Shown: in pieces, positions 8,249 to 17,599 of the stretch | Layout: each line of letters starts with the position of its first letter | How positions within the stretch are numbered: position 1 is the first letter of the stretch | Source of the DNA: Nitrospira sp. | Lineage (GTDB): Bacteria > Nitrospirota > Nitrospiria > Nitrospirales > Nitrospiraceae | NCBI GenBank assembly: GCA_029194675.1 | Contig: JARFXP010000001.1 | Span: 1,108,501 to 1,172,500, forward strand | Direction of reading: 5' to 3' | Length of the DNA stretch: 64,000 nt | The notes under the pieces: generated by a model | The model's input: the letters and a program-made list of their open reading frames with translations, nothing else | Database searches by the model: none | Told to the model about the DNA's origin: nothing | Position numbers and translations under genes: made by a program

Positions 8249-9808
8249 ATGGCTTTGTCGACCAGCGTGCACGATCTCCGCACCCTGATCCGCTCCTCTC
8301 ATCCTCTCGTCGTCATTGAAACGGTGGAGGAGGAGCGAGTTCTGGCCTTACTACAGTCGGTGACCGCGCAGGAGCGCATGCCGCTCTTCGAGTGGTCCAT
8401 CACCCGAGGACTCACGCGCGCAGACGAAGGCTTGACGCTCAGTAAACTGACCGCGACCCCCTTGGCAGTCCTCCAGCATCTTCATGGCCTGACAGTCGAA
8501 GCGGTGTTTTGGCTCAAGGATCTTGGGCCACATCTGCAAGATCCTGCTGTCTGCCGACAACTTCGTGAGGTTGCAGTCGTCTACAGCCGATCACGAGCCA
8601 CCTGCCTGTTGACCGGCCAACCGATCACCCTGCCGCTGGAACTCGACAGAATTGCGGTGCGACTCGATCTGAAACTGCCGGATCGAGACGAACTGCGGTC
8701 GATGTTGCGCGGCTTGCTCCAATCGTTGGGACCTCGAACAACCGCTCATCCACGGTCCACGACTCTCGCACAAAGCATTCTCAGTTCGATCAGCTATACC
8801 AAGACAGCTGAGAACAGCCTCTCGTCTAAAGATTCCGACGCCATCCTCCGTGCTCTCCAGGGCTTAACGCTCCATCAAGCGCGTCAGGTCGTGGCTCAGT
8901 GCCTCGTCGAGGACGGCACGCTCTCTGTCGAGGACATACAAACCATCTTGAAGCGCAAAGTGCAGGCGATCAAGGACGGCGGCCTTTTGGAATACTATCC
9001 CTTGGAGGATAATCGGTTTGAGCTGGGAGGCTTCATCAATCTGAAGGCCTGGCTCGAGCGCGCCCAAGTCGGGTTTACCGCCGAAGCCAAGTCTCTCAAT
9101 CTCACCCCGCCTCGGGGCATCATGTTGGTCGGCGTGCCAGGCTGCGGCAAATCACTCGCAGCAAAAGCGATCGCGCGGGAATGGAAACTCCCGCTCCTGA
9201 AGCTCGATGCCGGCCGGCTCTTCGACAAATTCGTCGGCGAATCGGAAAAGAATTTTCGCAAGGCGATTGAGATGGCCGAATCCTTATCCCCAATCGTCCT
9301 CTGGATCGATGAAATCGAGAAAGCGATGGTCGCAGGCGGAGGAAGCGGCGGGGCGGACGCGGGGTTGAGCCGACGCCTCTTTGGTGCCTTTCTCACGTGG
9401 CTGCAGGAAAAGCAGCAGGATGTGTTTGTGGTCGCCACGGCCAACGATCTGTCGTCGCTGCCCCCCGAACTCCTGCGCAAAGGACGGTTCGATGAAATTT
9501 TTTTCGTCGATCTACCGGGCAATGTTGAACGAGAAGCCATCTGGAAGATTCACCTGAGCCTTCGGAAGCAGGAGAGCAAAAAGTTCGACCTCGGCAAGAT
9601 CGTCAGTGCAAGCGCCGGCTTCAGCGGGTCGGAAATCGAGCAAGCGGTGGTCGCGGCCCTCTATCGAGCACTGCACCAAAAGACCCCGCTGACGACCGAC
9701 CTACTCATTGAAGAATTGACCCACACGGTGCCGCTCTCCGTCACGCGACGTGAAGACATCGATGCACTCCGACAGACAGCCGAAGGCCGATTTGTGAACG
9801 TGCGGTAA
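8249..9808 (+). CDS. AAA+ ATPase, Ycf46-like
   Basis: A 519 aa protein with an N-terminal helical region (about 1-250) typical of the Ycf46 group and a C-terminal AAA+ core. Walker A GVPGCGKS is near residue 294, Walker B IVLWIDEIEKA near 350, sensor 1 in VVATANDLSSLPPELLRKGRFDE near 395, and a lid helix with FSGSEIEQAV. Ycf46 proteins are conserved in cyanobacteria, plastids and other bacteria and are linked to carbon-use control, but their biochemistry is poorly known. The next gene begins six bases downstream, so co-expression is likely. Confidence 0.8.
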   Translation: MALSTSVHDLRTLIRSSHPLVVIETVEEERVLALLQSVTAQERMPLFEWSITRGLTRADEGLTLSKLTATPLAVLQHLHGLTVEAVFWLKDLGPHLQDPAVCRQLREVAVVYSRSRATCLLTGQPITLPLELDRIAVRLDLKLPDRDELRSMLRGLLQSLGPRTTAHPRSTTLAQSILSSISYTKTAENSLSSKDSDAILRALQGLTLHQARQVVAQCLVEDGTLSVEDIQTILKRKVQAIKDGGLLEYYPLEDNRFELGGFINLKAWLERAQVGFTAEAKSLNLTPPRGIMLVGVPGCGKSLAAKAIAREWKLPLLKLDAGRLFDKFVGESEKNFRKAIEMAESLSPIVLWIDEIEKAMVAGGGSGGADAGLSRRLFGAFLTWLQEKQQDVFVVATANDLSSLPPELLRKGRFDEIFFVDLPGNVEREAIWKIHLSLRKQESKKFDLGKIVSASAGFSGSEIEQAVVAALYRALHQKTPLTTDLLIEELTHTVPLSVTRREDIDALRQTAEGRFVNVR

Positions 9809-9814
9809 CCACCG

Positions 9815-10651
9815 ATGCCAGTTCCCCTGATCATCGCCTTTGTTGCAGGTGCAACTCTCGTGGGCTGCACCAAGCCGGTCATGAAACTGAATAGAGAAAC
9901 CGCGTCTCCAGCAGTCTCAGCGGACAAGACGGAGCCTCGTGAATCATCTGAACTGCCGCAGTCTTCTCCGACATCGACCACAGCAGATCGTCCAACTTCG
10001 TTCCTGACGTCTCTTCCCAGCCGATCAGCGATTGTTGAGTCTGCAGCCAAGCTGGTTGGAGCACGGACGATTACAAGCCAGGGCCAACGTATCGTCTATG
10101 ACTGTGCAGGGGTGACCCGTGCCATCTTCTTGGAACACGGCATCGATTTGTATCGTGGAGGTTTTAATGATCCGAAGGGAAACGGCGTCCGGCTCATCCA
10201 CAACCACGTACGCCAGCATGGCACGCTTCATCGAGAATCAATCGTCAGTCCAGGCGATCTCGTATTTTTCGATAACACGTGGGATTTCAACGGAGACGGC
10301 AAGTTGAATGACTCCCTAACCCATGTGGGGGTCGTCGAACGACTGGAGTCAGACGGCACCGTGATCTTCATCAGTCGCGTCGCCAATGCCGTCGAGCGCT
10401 ACCGCATGAACTTGAACCAGCCTCATGTTCATAAGCACATCGACGGCCACGTGCTGAACGATTACATCCGGCGGAAACTTCCTACCGATCCCGACCACAC
10501 AGCCCGTCTGACCGGTGAGCTGTTTTCCTTCTATGGAAACCTGCTGAGCCCTTCAACCCATCTTTCTTCGGAGGGACGATTCACACAAAATCCGAACCAG
10601 CGGCGGGCTTCTACCTCCTTGTCCTCAGAATTACCCGAACAAGGACGCTGA
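9815..10651 (+). CDS. NlpC/P60-like lipoprotein
   Basis: A 278 aa lipoprotein: hydrophobic start followed by the lipobox LVGC at about residue 19. After a Ser/Thr-rich linker, residues about 70-200 resemble a papain-like NlpC/P60 or CHAP fold. YDCAGVTRAIF supplies the candidate Cys nucleophile (about residue 96) and LTHVGVVERL the candidate His (about 170), with SPGDLVFFDNT between them. Such enzymes cleave peptidoglycan stem peptides, though the spacing here is longer than usual. Tight linkage to the AAA gene suggests one transcript. Confidence 0.65.
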   Translation: MPVPLIIAFVAGATLVGCTKPVMKLNRETASPAVSADKTEPRESSELPQSSPTSTTADRPTSFLTSLPSRSAIVESAAKLVGARTITSQGQRIVYDCAGVTRAIFLEHGIDLYRGGFNDPKGNGVRLIHNHVRQHGTLHRESIVSPGDLVFFDNTWDFNGDGKLNDSLTHVGVVERLESDGTVIFISRVANAVERYRMNLNQPHVHKHIDGHVLNDYIRRKLPTDPDHTARLTGELFSFYGNLLSPSTHLSSEGRFTQNPNQRRASTSLSSELPEQGR

Positions 10652-10851
10652 TTTCCGATGCCTCGTTTAGCGACCCGACCCAATGATGATTAGATGAGAA
10701 CTTGACTCTCAGCTCAGCCATCGCAAAAGCTCTGGTTGCGGCTACAGAACAAACCCCTGATCTCCGATAAGAGTATATCGTGACATTGATTATTGATTAA
10801 TGAAGGTCCCCTGAGTCCCCATTTTGTTATTGAGCTGATAAGATTACGCTT

Positions 10852-11283
10852 ATGGCGATCTCATCGAGACAGAGACAGATTCGCGAAACCAATCCGCTCA
10901 GGAAAACCTTGACCGATATCCGACATGGGCTCTTAGGATTGCACAAAGCCTTGATCGTCGCCGAACAGCTGACCTATGAGCGGATTTACGGACGGGTTGA
11001 TTCCACAGGCCAACTCTTACAGTTGGTGATGAACGATCCGTGGTTTACCTGGCTGCATCCGCTTTCCAATATGGTGGTCCGCATCGACGAACTACTCGAG
11101 GGGAACGACCAGTTGACCGTCGACGATGTGGCGGTACTGTTGACCGAGGTGCGAGCGCTCATTCGTCCATCCGAACTAGGCGATGGGTACGAGCGGAGTT
11201 ACTATGAGGCACTACAGCGCGCCCCCGACGTCGTCCTCGCACACTGCGAAATGAAAAAGTTGCTGACGCTGCCCTCGGTGTAG
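10852..11283 (+). CDS. Conserved-looking hypothetical protein
   Basis: A 143 aa soluble, largely helical protein with no signal peptide. The sequence is rich in aliphatic heptads (GLLGLHKALIVAEQLTYERIYG) and has an FTWLHPLSNMVVRIDELLEG segment. No family function is recognised. It stands alone between a 200-base gap upstream and a convergent membrane gene downstream. Confidence 0.6.
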   Translation: MAISSRQRQIRETNPLRKTLTDIRHGLLGLHKALIVAEQLTYERIYGRVDSTGQLLQLVMNDPWFTWLHPLSNMVVRIDELLEGNDQLTVDDVAVLLTEVRALIRPSELGDGYERSYYEALQRAPDVVLAHCEMKKLLTLPSV

Positions 11284-11351
11284 AACCTACGCTCTTCAAG
11301 CGTGCCGTGGTCGGACCACAAGGACCGACAACTTATGGTCGGCAATCGCTT

Positions 11352-12500
11352 CTATTCCACTCCTCCGGGAGCCTGACGGTTCAAACAGAGATCTGTGAAC
11401 GCCACACATTCGAGACCGAACGGCAAATATCCCGCATAGCCGAGCAAGGGCATCTCGAACAGCTGGAACCGATGCACGAACGGGATAGCGTACACCCAGT
11501 GAACGAGACTCTTCCAGTTCCAAAGCTCCCAAAACACGCCGCAAATCAACGCCGCTAGCGCCGGGACCCATAGGCCCCGCCAATCTCCCTGTGTAAGTGC
11601 TGAAAAGATAGTCGGTCTCCCGGCTAATCCCTGAAACGAGACTACCAGCAATAGCGGTCCAACCCAGACGAGTGGAAACAGGTAATTAGGCCAGTGCCCA
11701 ATGGCGAACAATCCGAGACATGACACGACAAGAAGCGACCAGCTGACCTGCTTAGAGTTGTAGAGGCGTATCGGTCTGCAACGGTCCAGACCAGCACTGA
11801 CAGCATAATACGAGGTCAGCAACTCCGCGGTACCGAGAACGGCCGGCAGCACAGTGGAGAACGGAATCGTAGCTCGTAAGAAGTACTCAAGCGACGACGG
11901 CTCAGCTGCGGCGACGTAGTACCAGTTCTGCGCGAAGCGATTCAGGTACTCGAAGATCCACCAGAAGGCAGCGCTCAGGAAGAAAAGTGACAAGAAATAG
12001 CTTGGCCGATGGAGCATCATGCATCGGCCAGTGCGGGCGTATGAGGCGGCGTTCACGGTCACGATGTAGCCCAGCCACAACGGCGTGAACGTATGTTCCT
12101 GAAGCGCCGCCATCCAGGGCGATCGGGTCCAGGCCACTACCCACCAGAGGCCCGTCCATCCGATTCCGAGCCAACCCCACCAGGGAAACGATGGGCGATA
12201 GTGCTGGGTGTTGAGTGCTCGCCTCGCTGAGCTGGCGAAGCGGGCTGAGTGCTGAGTTATGGAAGATGACGGTCGAAGGTTTGTGTTCGCTATCCGAAAA
12301 AGAATTGGTCCAATGGCGAGAGCGATCAAGAGTGTTAGAGCAATGAATACCGTCCAGGAGAACGGTTCATGCTGCACATAATTAGTACGAGGAGGAAATT
12401 CAAGATAGCGCCCGACCGGCTCACCGGCCCACAGCACGCCGAGAAGCGGGAGTCCAAGCACCAGCGCAAGGAAGACGCAAATGACGCCAGCCCGGTTCAT
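11352..12500 (-). CDS. Polytopic membrane protein of unknown function
   Basis: A 382 aa integral membrane protein with roughly eight to ten hydrophobic segments, starting with an N-terminal helix (VICVFLALVLGLPLLGVLW). Trp/Tyr-rich loops (WWIFEYLNRFAQNWYYV) are notable. Residues about 80-100 (TQHSARFASSARRALNTQH) are encoded by DNA resembling a CTCAGCACTC-type repeat also seen between gltD and gltB, so this stretch may be a recent in-frame repeat insertion. It is the third gene of a minus-strand run after the VapB-like and DUF5069 genes. Confidence 0.65.
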   Translation of the reverse strand: MNRAGVICVFLALVLGLPLLGVLWAGEPVGRYLEFPPRTNYVQHEPFSWTVFIALTLLIALAIGPILFRIANTNLRPSSSITQHSARFASSARRALNTQHYRPSFPWWGWLGIGWTGLWWVVAWTRSPWMAALQEHTFTPLWLGYIVTVNAASYARTGRCMMLHRPSYFLSLFFLSAAFWWIFEYLNRFAQNWYYVAAAEPSSLEYFLRATIPFSTVLPAVLGTAELLTSYYAVSAGLDRCRPIRLYNSKQVSWSLLVVSCLGLFAIGHWPNYLFPLVWVGPLLLVVSFQGLAGRPTIFSALTQGDWRGLWVPALAALICGVFWELWNWKSLVHWVYAIPFVHRFQLFEMPLLGYAGYLPFGLECVAFTDLCLNRQAPGGVE

Positions 12501-12511
12501 GCCTCGGACCT

Positions 12512-12955
12512 TTACAGTCGACCTTCATCAAGTTCAATCACGTCAGCCCAGGTGGTCACAGGTGGAAGAGAACTAACCGGCACACCACGTTTGGTCGCGA
12601 TATCCTCCAGGCGGCCTCGGAACCGCTGACGAGCTGCATCGTCTTTCGGACCGGAAGCGAGGAGAGCCTGGGACCATTGCGCGATTTCCTGCTCAGATGG
12701 CTTGCGGCCGTTGACCTTCACCCAGGCAATCAGCTCCTCATCAGTCCCACCGGCTAATACGCGCTGCTCAAACGCCTTGGGATCAATCCCGAGAAAATCG
12801 GCCAGATATTTATCGAACCCGACCGTGATGTAGTTGTAATCTTGAATCTGTCCAGCATTACGCAGGCGAATCTTGTCGATAAAACGCCCGAGGTGAGCAA
12901 TGCCGCCGAGTAAGACTTTTGGACTGCGAGGATATCTTGCTGTCGTCATGGACAT
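12512..12955 (-). CDS. DUF5069 family protein
   Basis: A 147 aa cytoplasmic protein resembling DUF5069. Characteristic text is YPRSPKVLLGGIAHLGRFIDKIR at the N-terminus, DYNYITVGFDKYLADFLGID in the middle and EDIATKRGVP near the end. The function of the family is unknown. An in-frame ATG at 12949 has better Shine-Dalgarno spacing (AAGGA eight bases upstream) than the one at 12955. It begins five bases after the stop of the VapB-like gene. Confidence 0.7.
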   Translation of the reverse strand: MSMTTARYPRSPKVLLGGIAHLGRFIDKIRLRNAGQIQDYNYITVGFDKYLADFLGIDPKAFEQRVLAGGTDEELIAWVKVNGRKPSEQEIAQWSQALLASGPKDDAARQRFRGRLEDIATKRGVPVSSLPPVTTWADVIELDEGRL

Positions 12956-12960
12956 TTCCT

Positions 12961-13149
12961 TCAGATGTCCAACTCACGCACATTCTCCGCAAGAGGGATT
13001 TTTCCTTTCAAACGTCGAACTCCTTCTTGTCCTCTCAGTTTGATGAGCAAGCGAAGGCCCTCCTCGACCACGGCTTTCCGAGTCGAGAGCCCAGTCACTT
13101 GCATCGCCTGCCGTATGAGACTGCTGTCAATTGCGATATTCATACGCAT
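12961..13149 (-). CDS. Orphan VapB-type antitoxin (DUF2191-like)
   Basis: A 62 aa ribbon-helix-helix-type protein: MNIAIDSSLIRQAMQ, then LSTRKAVVEEGLRLLIKL, typical of short VapB/DUF2191 antitoxins that bind operator DNA and a PIN toxin. No vapC gene follows; the next gene encodes DUF5069. It is therefore an orphan antitoxin or part of an unrecognised pair. Confidence 0.65.
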   Translation of the reverse strand: MRMNIAIDSSLIRQAMQVTGLSTRKAVVEEGLRLLIKLRGQEGVRRLKGKIPLAENVRELDI

Positions 13150-13363
13150 ACCGTCCCGATCTGGAGGTTACATAACTTGAGAAATACTACGCACGCACGC
13201 GAGAGGAAGCAAGCGGCGTCGGAGCTGTCTACGCACAGTCAGACTCTACGCCATACTTACAGGACGCCAATGGCAAGCGCCCCGAAGCGATGCGATGTAG
13301 TGCGCGGTCGGCCTTCAAGTTTTTCTTCGGCACTGCCGATACATCAGTAGCAGTGAGATTGAT

Positions 13364-13728
13364 ATGCAGCTTCGATGCAGCCCCAGAATTTATGTGCGGT
13401 ATCCCGCCAGCGTCCAGACAGACAACGGCGCAAGTGAAGGAACCCTCTTCGATCTCTCCGCAACAGGCTGCAGAATGCAAAGCAACGTGGCCCTGACTCC
13501 AGGAAGCTACCTGGCTCTGCACATCGATGCCCTGAAACAGAATCTCCGCTTGCCGTCGAAGTCTCAATTGTGCGGTGGACCAAAGACAATCAGTTCGGTA
13601 TTGAATTTCTCCGCTACGCCCAAGGCGATCGAGAGCGAGTCAAAGATGTGGTCGAGGGCTGCGAAGTTCCCATCCTCTCTGCTTACGCTGAGCATGAGGA
13701 ACTGACCCTCAGCCCAGTCATCGCATAA
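13364..13728 (+). pseudogene. PilZ-domain protein, frameshifted
   Basis: PilZ domains bind cyclic di-GMP. The first frame gives the RxxxR motif in SPRIYVRYPAS and the (D/N)xSxxG motif in LFDLSATGCRM, both needed for ligand binding. The protein-like sequence then jumps to another frame around 13540-13560 and continues VSIVRWTKDNQFGIEFLRYA to a stop at 13728. One single-base indel therefore splits an otherwise complete domain of about 120 residues. A sequencing or assembly error would look the same. Confidence 0.7.
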
Positions 13729-13810
13729 ACACCCCCTCCGATAAATCTTTTTCGAACAGTTTCTGAACGTCACTCATTCCGACGCTGTCAATCCAAAACA
13801 AGCTCAAGAG

Positions 13811-16411
13811 CTAAGGTTTTGGCTTCTTCTGCTGAGTATTTTTCTTTGGACCGACCGGCTTGATCGGGAGATGGGATAGCGGCGTCAGCAATGACAATTT
13901 GGTTGTGCAGCCCAGATCGCTCGATTTACCGGTCCCGGCAAAGGGGGCTCCTTCCATAATCCACCTGAGAATTGCGTCGCGATGACTATCATCGCCTGAT
14001 GCCAGATGATTAAACCCTGACCCCACGCCAAACCCCTGTACTGTGCCGCCGTTGTGATGATGACCGGAAGGCTTTTTGAGAATTAGACTGTTTTCCGGGT
14101 CTCGACAATCGACGCGGCTCATGATGCGTTGATAGGCCACGAGTTTCCACAACTCGCTGTCGGGCCCGCCCGGTAGTTTCACGTCCCACATATCAAATAC
14201 GCCCCCTGCTCGACCCAGCGCCCCATTGCTATGGCAATGGACGCACGACAGCGGGCCACTACTTCCCGAGGCTCCTGACAACGTGAAGTTCGTTTTAATG
14301 AGGTCGTAGATATCCTTCGTACTAGCATTGCTGTCGGCAAAGACGAGCGGCTTCAAGGCACTGTCGGTGAAGAGCTGGCCGACGATGATTTCGTTGAAGC
14401 CACCACCTCCTGAGGTAAACTGGTTCCCGACCGTCAGCTTGATGAAATACGGCTTTGCCAGCGGTTTCTTGATATCGGAGAGCTTCGCGGGATCGAGTGC
14501 AAAGGAAGCGAACGAGGTTTTATCCCCGGAGAGAGTGGGGCCACTAGCTGGAGTACACCCGACCTGCGGGTCCACGTAGCTCCAGTTGAACGTATCCACA
14601 AACAAACTGGATCGACCATTCAATCGAACCCGTTTTCCTTCTGCAACGTCGGCCATGGTAAAGATCGGCCCTTGGAAACAGAAATTGCCGATCGGTGCCC
14701 GATCTTTCAATCCAAAGGTCGTGGGAATACCGGCGATGTTCGGAATCGGCCGACCAGGACGCCGCAATTGGCCGAACACCGTCGCTACCCGCGCATTGGG
14801 GTTGAGATTGCTGGGGTTCTGATAGACCTGGCCTCCGAACAATTCGTTGTCGAGAATGATCGGCGCATCGCTTCGCCAAAAGTTTTCGTACGTGCGCTTC
14901 GCCACCGGCATCACGCCCATGTCATAGACTAACGGCTCAATGTGTTTCTTGTAGCCTTTGAAATCGTCGTAGCTATTGAATTCGAGCGACTGCTGCAGCG
15001 ACTGTCCCTGAAAGACGACATGTCCGCTGTTGTGGTAGGTGCCTCGTTGTAGGTGACATGCACGACAGGTCGGCCCGACAACTTTCAGATAGAGATCGCT
15101 TTTGTTGCCGTCTGTGGTACTGACCCATCCAGGCGGCACAAAATTGCCGTTGAACGTGGGATTGGGAAGTCCCTCCCCGCCGTACCATCCTTTGATGGCA
15201 ATCGCAACACCGCTACTGACGCTCGTGCCTTTTGGCTGATCATGAAAGATGTCGAGTAGATCGGCATTCATCTTCTTAAATTGGCCCTCTTGTTGTGCTC
15301 TCGTTTTCCTCGAGTCGTACTCATACGTATCAAGATCCCAGGGGATCCATTTGGCACCGGTGTCGCCTTTGTTCTCATACACGGCAAGGCTTCCGTGAAA
15401 TCCTCCGGCCTTTGGTTTCCCGCCGTGGCAGACATTACACAGTCCTGGGACGAACTTGTCCCCACGGCCGTCGAGATCGATCTTCTTGAGCCGTTGCCCA
15501 TTCTTGTCGTACACATAGAACTTCGTGAACCGGGGTCCAGTAACGTTATTTGCGGAAGGACCATACTCCATCGCCACCGTGGCCAACAGATTCTGACCAT
15601 CCACGGCATCCGCCACCGACAGATAGTTTTGGACGTAGGAAGCTGCGGAGATGACCTTCCCGTCCGAGGTCTTGGTCACTCGCACGTACATGTCCCGGCC
15701 AAACCCCAAATCTCCCGCATTGAGATAGGTCGCGCGGTGAATTCCCCTGGCGTCCGAATTGAGTTGTGGATCGCTCATGCCATTAGCTGCCCTAAACTTG
15801 TCGAACGTATCCCGCTGATTATTCGGATCAATGACAGCGTAATAAGCTGATGCATTATCGTCACTGCCAACAAAGTCTTTGTGAGAAGAATGGACAGGAA
15901 ACGTCAGAAACCGGTTCAGATCGGGTGGCGTCAATGAGATCACGAGGTGGTCGATATTCGCGCCACTGCCGCCGGTTGTGACCAACCGAACCAAATTGGG
16001 GCCGGCATCAAACTGCGCAAACACGTCAACGGTTTTCCACACATCAAAACTGCCCGTTGCTGGAAAACTCACATTGGACTTGATCGCTATCCCATTAGTT
16101 CCCACGATGTTCAGTGGACGATCGCCAGTACTTAAGGCATAACGAAACTCCAATTGATACAGTCCTGCGCGCACCACATTGAATGTCCACTCAATCGACC
16201 CTTCTCCCGTAAAGTCGGCGAACCCGCTGCCCGTGAAGTCTTTGTGGTTAGTCGCGGCCTGTGCACCAGTGAGTGCCGCATCTTCCGCCTCTAGCGGCTG
16301 AACGACTCCCTGGAGTACCGCACGCGCCTCCTGTACGCCGATGAAAGCCAATCCAATCGCGGCGAAGATCTGACACAACCAGAATGAGCGATGTTTCCTT
16401 CCCTGTCCCAT
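13811..16411 (-). CDS. Exported three-haem c-type cytochrome with CBM-like N-terminal domain
   Basis: An 866 aa secreted protein. A signal peptide (basic start, then IFAAIGLAFIGVQEARA) is followed by a carbohydrate-binding-like beta domain at about 40-160, recognisable from EAEDAALTGAQ, SIEWTFNVVRAGLYQLEFRYA and LVRLVTTGGSGANIDHLVI. The rest carries three CxxCH haem-binding motifs: CNVCHGG, CRACHLQ and CVHCHSN. The start at 16411 is chosen for its GGGGGAAG ribosome site and for placing the signal peptide first. An electron-transfer or oxidoreductase role at the cell surface is inferred. It stands alone and is flanked on both sides by decayed PilZ genes. Confidence 0.7.
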   Translation of the reverse strand: MGQGRKHRSFWLCQIFAAIGLAFIGVQEARAVLQGVVQPLEAEDAALTGAQAATNHKDFTGSGFADFTGEGSIEWTFNVVRAGLYQLEFRYALSTGDRPLNIVGTNGIAIKSNVSFPATGSFDVWKTVDVFAQFDAGPNLVRLVTTGGSGANIDHLVISLTPPDLNRFLTFPVHSSHKDFVGSDDNASAYYAVIDPNNQRDTFDKFRAANGMSDPQLNSDARGIHRATYLNAGDLGFGRDMYVRVTKTSDGKVISAASYVQNYLSVADAVDGQNLLATVAMEYGPSANNVTGPRFTKFYVYDKNGQRLKKIDLDGRGDKFVPGLCNVCHGGKPKAGGFHGSLAVYENKGDTGAKWIPWDLDTYEYDSRKTRAQQEGQFKKMNADLLDIFHDQPKGTSVSSGVAIAIKGWYGGEGLPNPTFNGNFVPPGWVSTTDGNKSDLYLKVVGPTCRACHLQRGTYHNSGHVVFQGQSLQQSLEFNSYDDFKGYKKHIEPLVYDMGVMPVAKRTYENFWRSDAPIILDNELFGGQVYQNPSNLNPNARVATVFGQLRRPGRPIPNIAGIPTTFGLKDRAPIGNFCFQGPIFTMADVAEGKRVRLNGRSSLFVDTFNWSYVDPQVGCTPASGPTLSGDKTSFASFALDPAKLSDIKKPLAKPYFIKLTVGNQFTSGGGGFNEIIVGQLFTDSALKPLVFADSNASTKDIYDLIKTNFTLSGASGSSGPLSCVHCHSNGALGRAGGVFDMWDVKLPGGPDSELWKLVAYQRIMSRVDCRDPENSLILKKPSGHHHNGGTVQGFGVGSGFNHLASGDDSHRDAILRWIMEGAPFAGTGKSSDLGCTTKLSLLTPLSHLPIKPVGPKKNTQQKKPKP

Positions 16412-16528
16412 GGCTTCCCCCTTTGTTGGCACATAACCGCACCTCGGCCCACTGGGCTTGCAAGGGTCTAGAATGCAGATCCTCTCGAACGTGAATCCCA
16501 AATCGATTGTTGCAAGTGAAATACCTAG

Positions 16529-16549
16529 CCGGTCGGTCTAGCCGACTGG
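16529..16549. promoter_or_regulatory. Inverted repeat upstream of the cytochrome gene
   Basis: CCGGTCGG and CCGACTGG, separated by five bases, form a near-perfect inverted repeat about 120 bases upstream of the cytochrome start codon. It could be a regulator site or a hairpin. No known operator consensus is matched. Confidence 0.3.
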
Positions 16550-16616
16550 TGTGAGGAACTTGTGATCGAGATCGCCAATTCACTGCGCATTGCTGTTAGC
16601 CCGAATAGGATCGTGA

Positions 16617-16903
16617 GATGGCTATCGGAAGGGAAATGCGGTGGGGCTGCAAGGTTATATGTATCAGAACGGATACAGTAAGAACCCATTCAGATACATG
16701 CGTACCTGAAAGAAGAGTCTCCGCCAGCCGTCTAAGTCTCCATCGTGCGCTGGCACAGAGATAACCAGTTCGGTATCGAATTTCTTCGGTATGCACAGGG
16801 AGTTCGTGAGCGAGTCACCGATCTGGTCGAAGGTTGCGAAGCTTCTGCGGTTTCCACCCACGTTCATGAAGAAGAGTTGGTCCTCAGTGCCGCCTTGGCG
16901 TAA
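16617..16903 (+). pseudogene. PilZ-domain gene remnant (second copy)
   Basis: The segment from about 16737 encodes VSIVRWHRDNQFGIEFLRYA and ends with HEEELVLSAALA before a stop at 16903, closely matching the C-terminal half of the frameshifted PilZ gene at 13364-13728. Just before it, the codon equivalent to Glu in the first copy is TAA. Further upstream the similarity is degraded, though a GCK segment is still visible. It is a paralogue that has lost its N-terminal ligand motifs. The two remnants lie on either side of the cytochrome gene in the same orientation. Confidence 0.6.
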
Positions 16904-17075
16904 ACACCTGTCCTCATCAACCTTTCCCTCAACCTATTTTTATCATTGCTTCAATCCCACTGCTTCTGACGGCTCAAAGCACCTGTCTTCAGCTCGCTCA
17001 AGAAGAATTCCCACCAACCCATCATTTCTAGGTGGAGTGCGAGAGGTTGCATAGTCACAATTCCCGTTAACTCCC

Positions 17076-17564
17076 CTAGATAAGCCTGTTTGCCTTCAAG
17101 TCATAGCCACCCTTCACAACCGCTCCGAGCGACCCATCCGCCTTCTGCTCGGTGTACTCAATCTCAATCTTCCCGAAGCTCAACGACGCCTGATCCGACG
17201 GAAGGAGATCCGATCCAGCGGCACCACCCTGCTGATACGAAGACACCAGACAGTCGCTGAACCTGATCCAGTAGTACTCCTGCTGTCCCTCACCCGTCCC
17301 TCTCGTGACAAGCGTGGCGTCTTTAAAGTGTTCACCGATGGCACAGGCTTGAAAGAGCTTTGGCGAGGCCTTGCTGAGCTTCATCGTGAAATGAAAATCT
17401 TGGGCCGAGAATTTACCTCGACCTCCACCACCAGTGAAATGCTCGCCACCCGCTTGCGTTCCTCCAAAAGACCAAGAATCCAGTTGGATTTCCCCCTTAT
17501 GCTTCAACGCATTACTCTCGCCCTCAATCCCGTCGACCTTAAGGAAATAATCAACAGCCGCCAT
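17076..17564 (-). CDS. hcp: Hcp-family type VI secretion tube protein, orphan
   Basis: A 162 aa Hcp-family protein, which forms hexameric rings stacked into the type VI secretion tube and is also secreted. Visible features are AAVDYFLKVDGIEGES at the N-terminus, IQLDSWSFGG, FHFTMKLSKASPKLFQACAIG and the final KGGYDLKANRLI. The start at 17564 follows AGGAGGG. No sheath, baseplate, ClpV or VgrG gene occurs in the window, so it is an orphan copy that may serve an apparatus encoded elsewhere or be an exported effector carrier. Confidence 0.85.
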   Translation of the reverse strand: MAAVDYFLKVDGIEGESNALKHKGEIQLDSWSFGGTQAGGEHFTGGGGRGKFSAQDFHFTMKLSKASPKLFQACAIGEHFKDATLVTRGTGEGQQEYYWIRFSDCLVSSYQQGGAAGSDLLPSDQASLSFGKIEIEYTEQKADGSLGAVVKGGYDLKANRLI

Positions 17565-17599
17565 GACATCCCTCCTTTTCAATGGAGTAGCTGGCGGAA

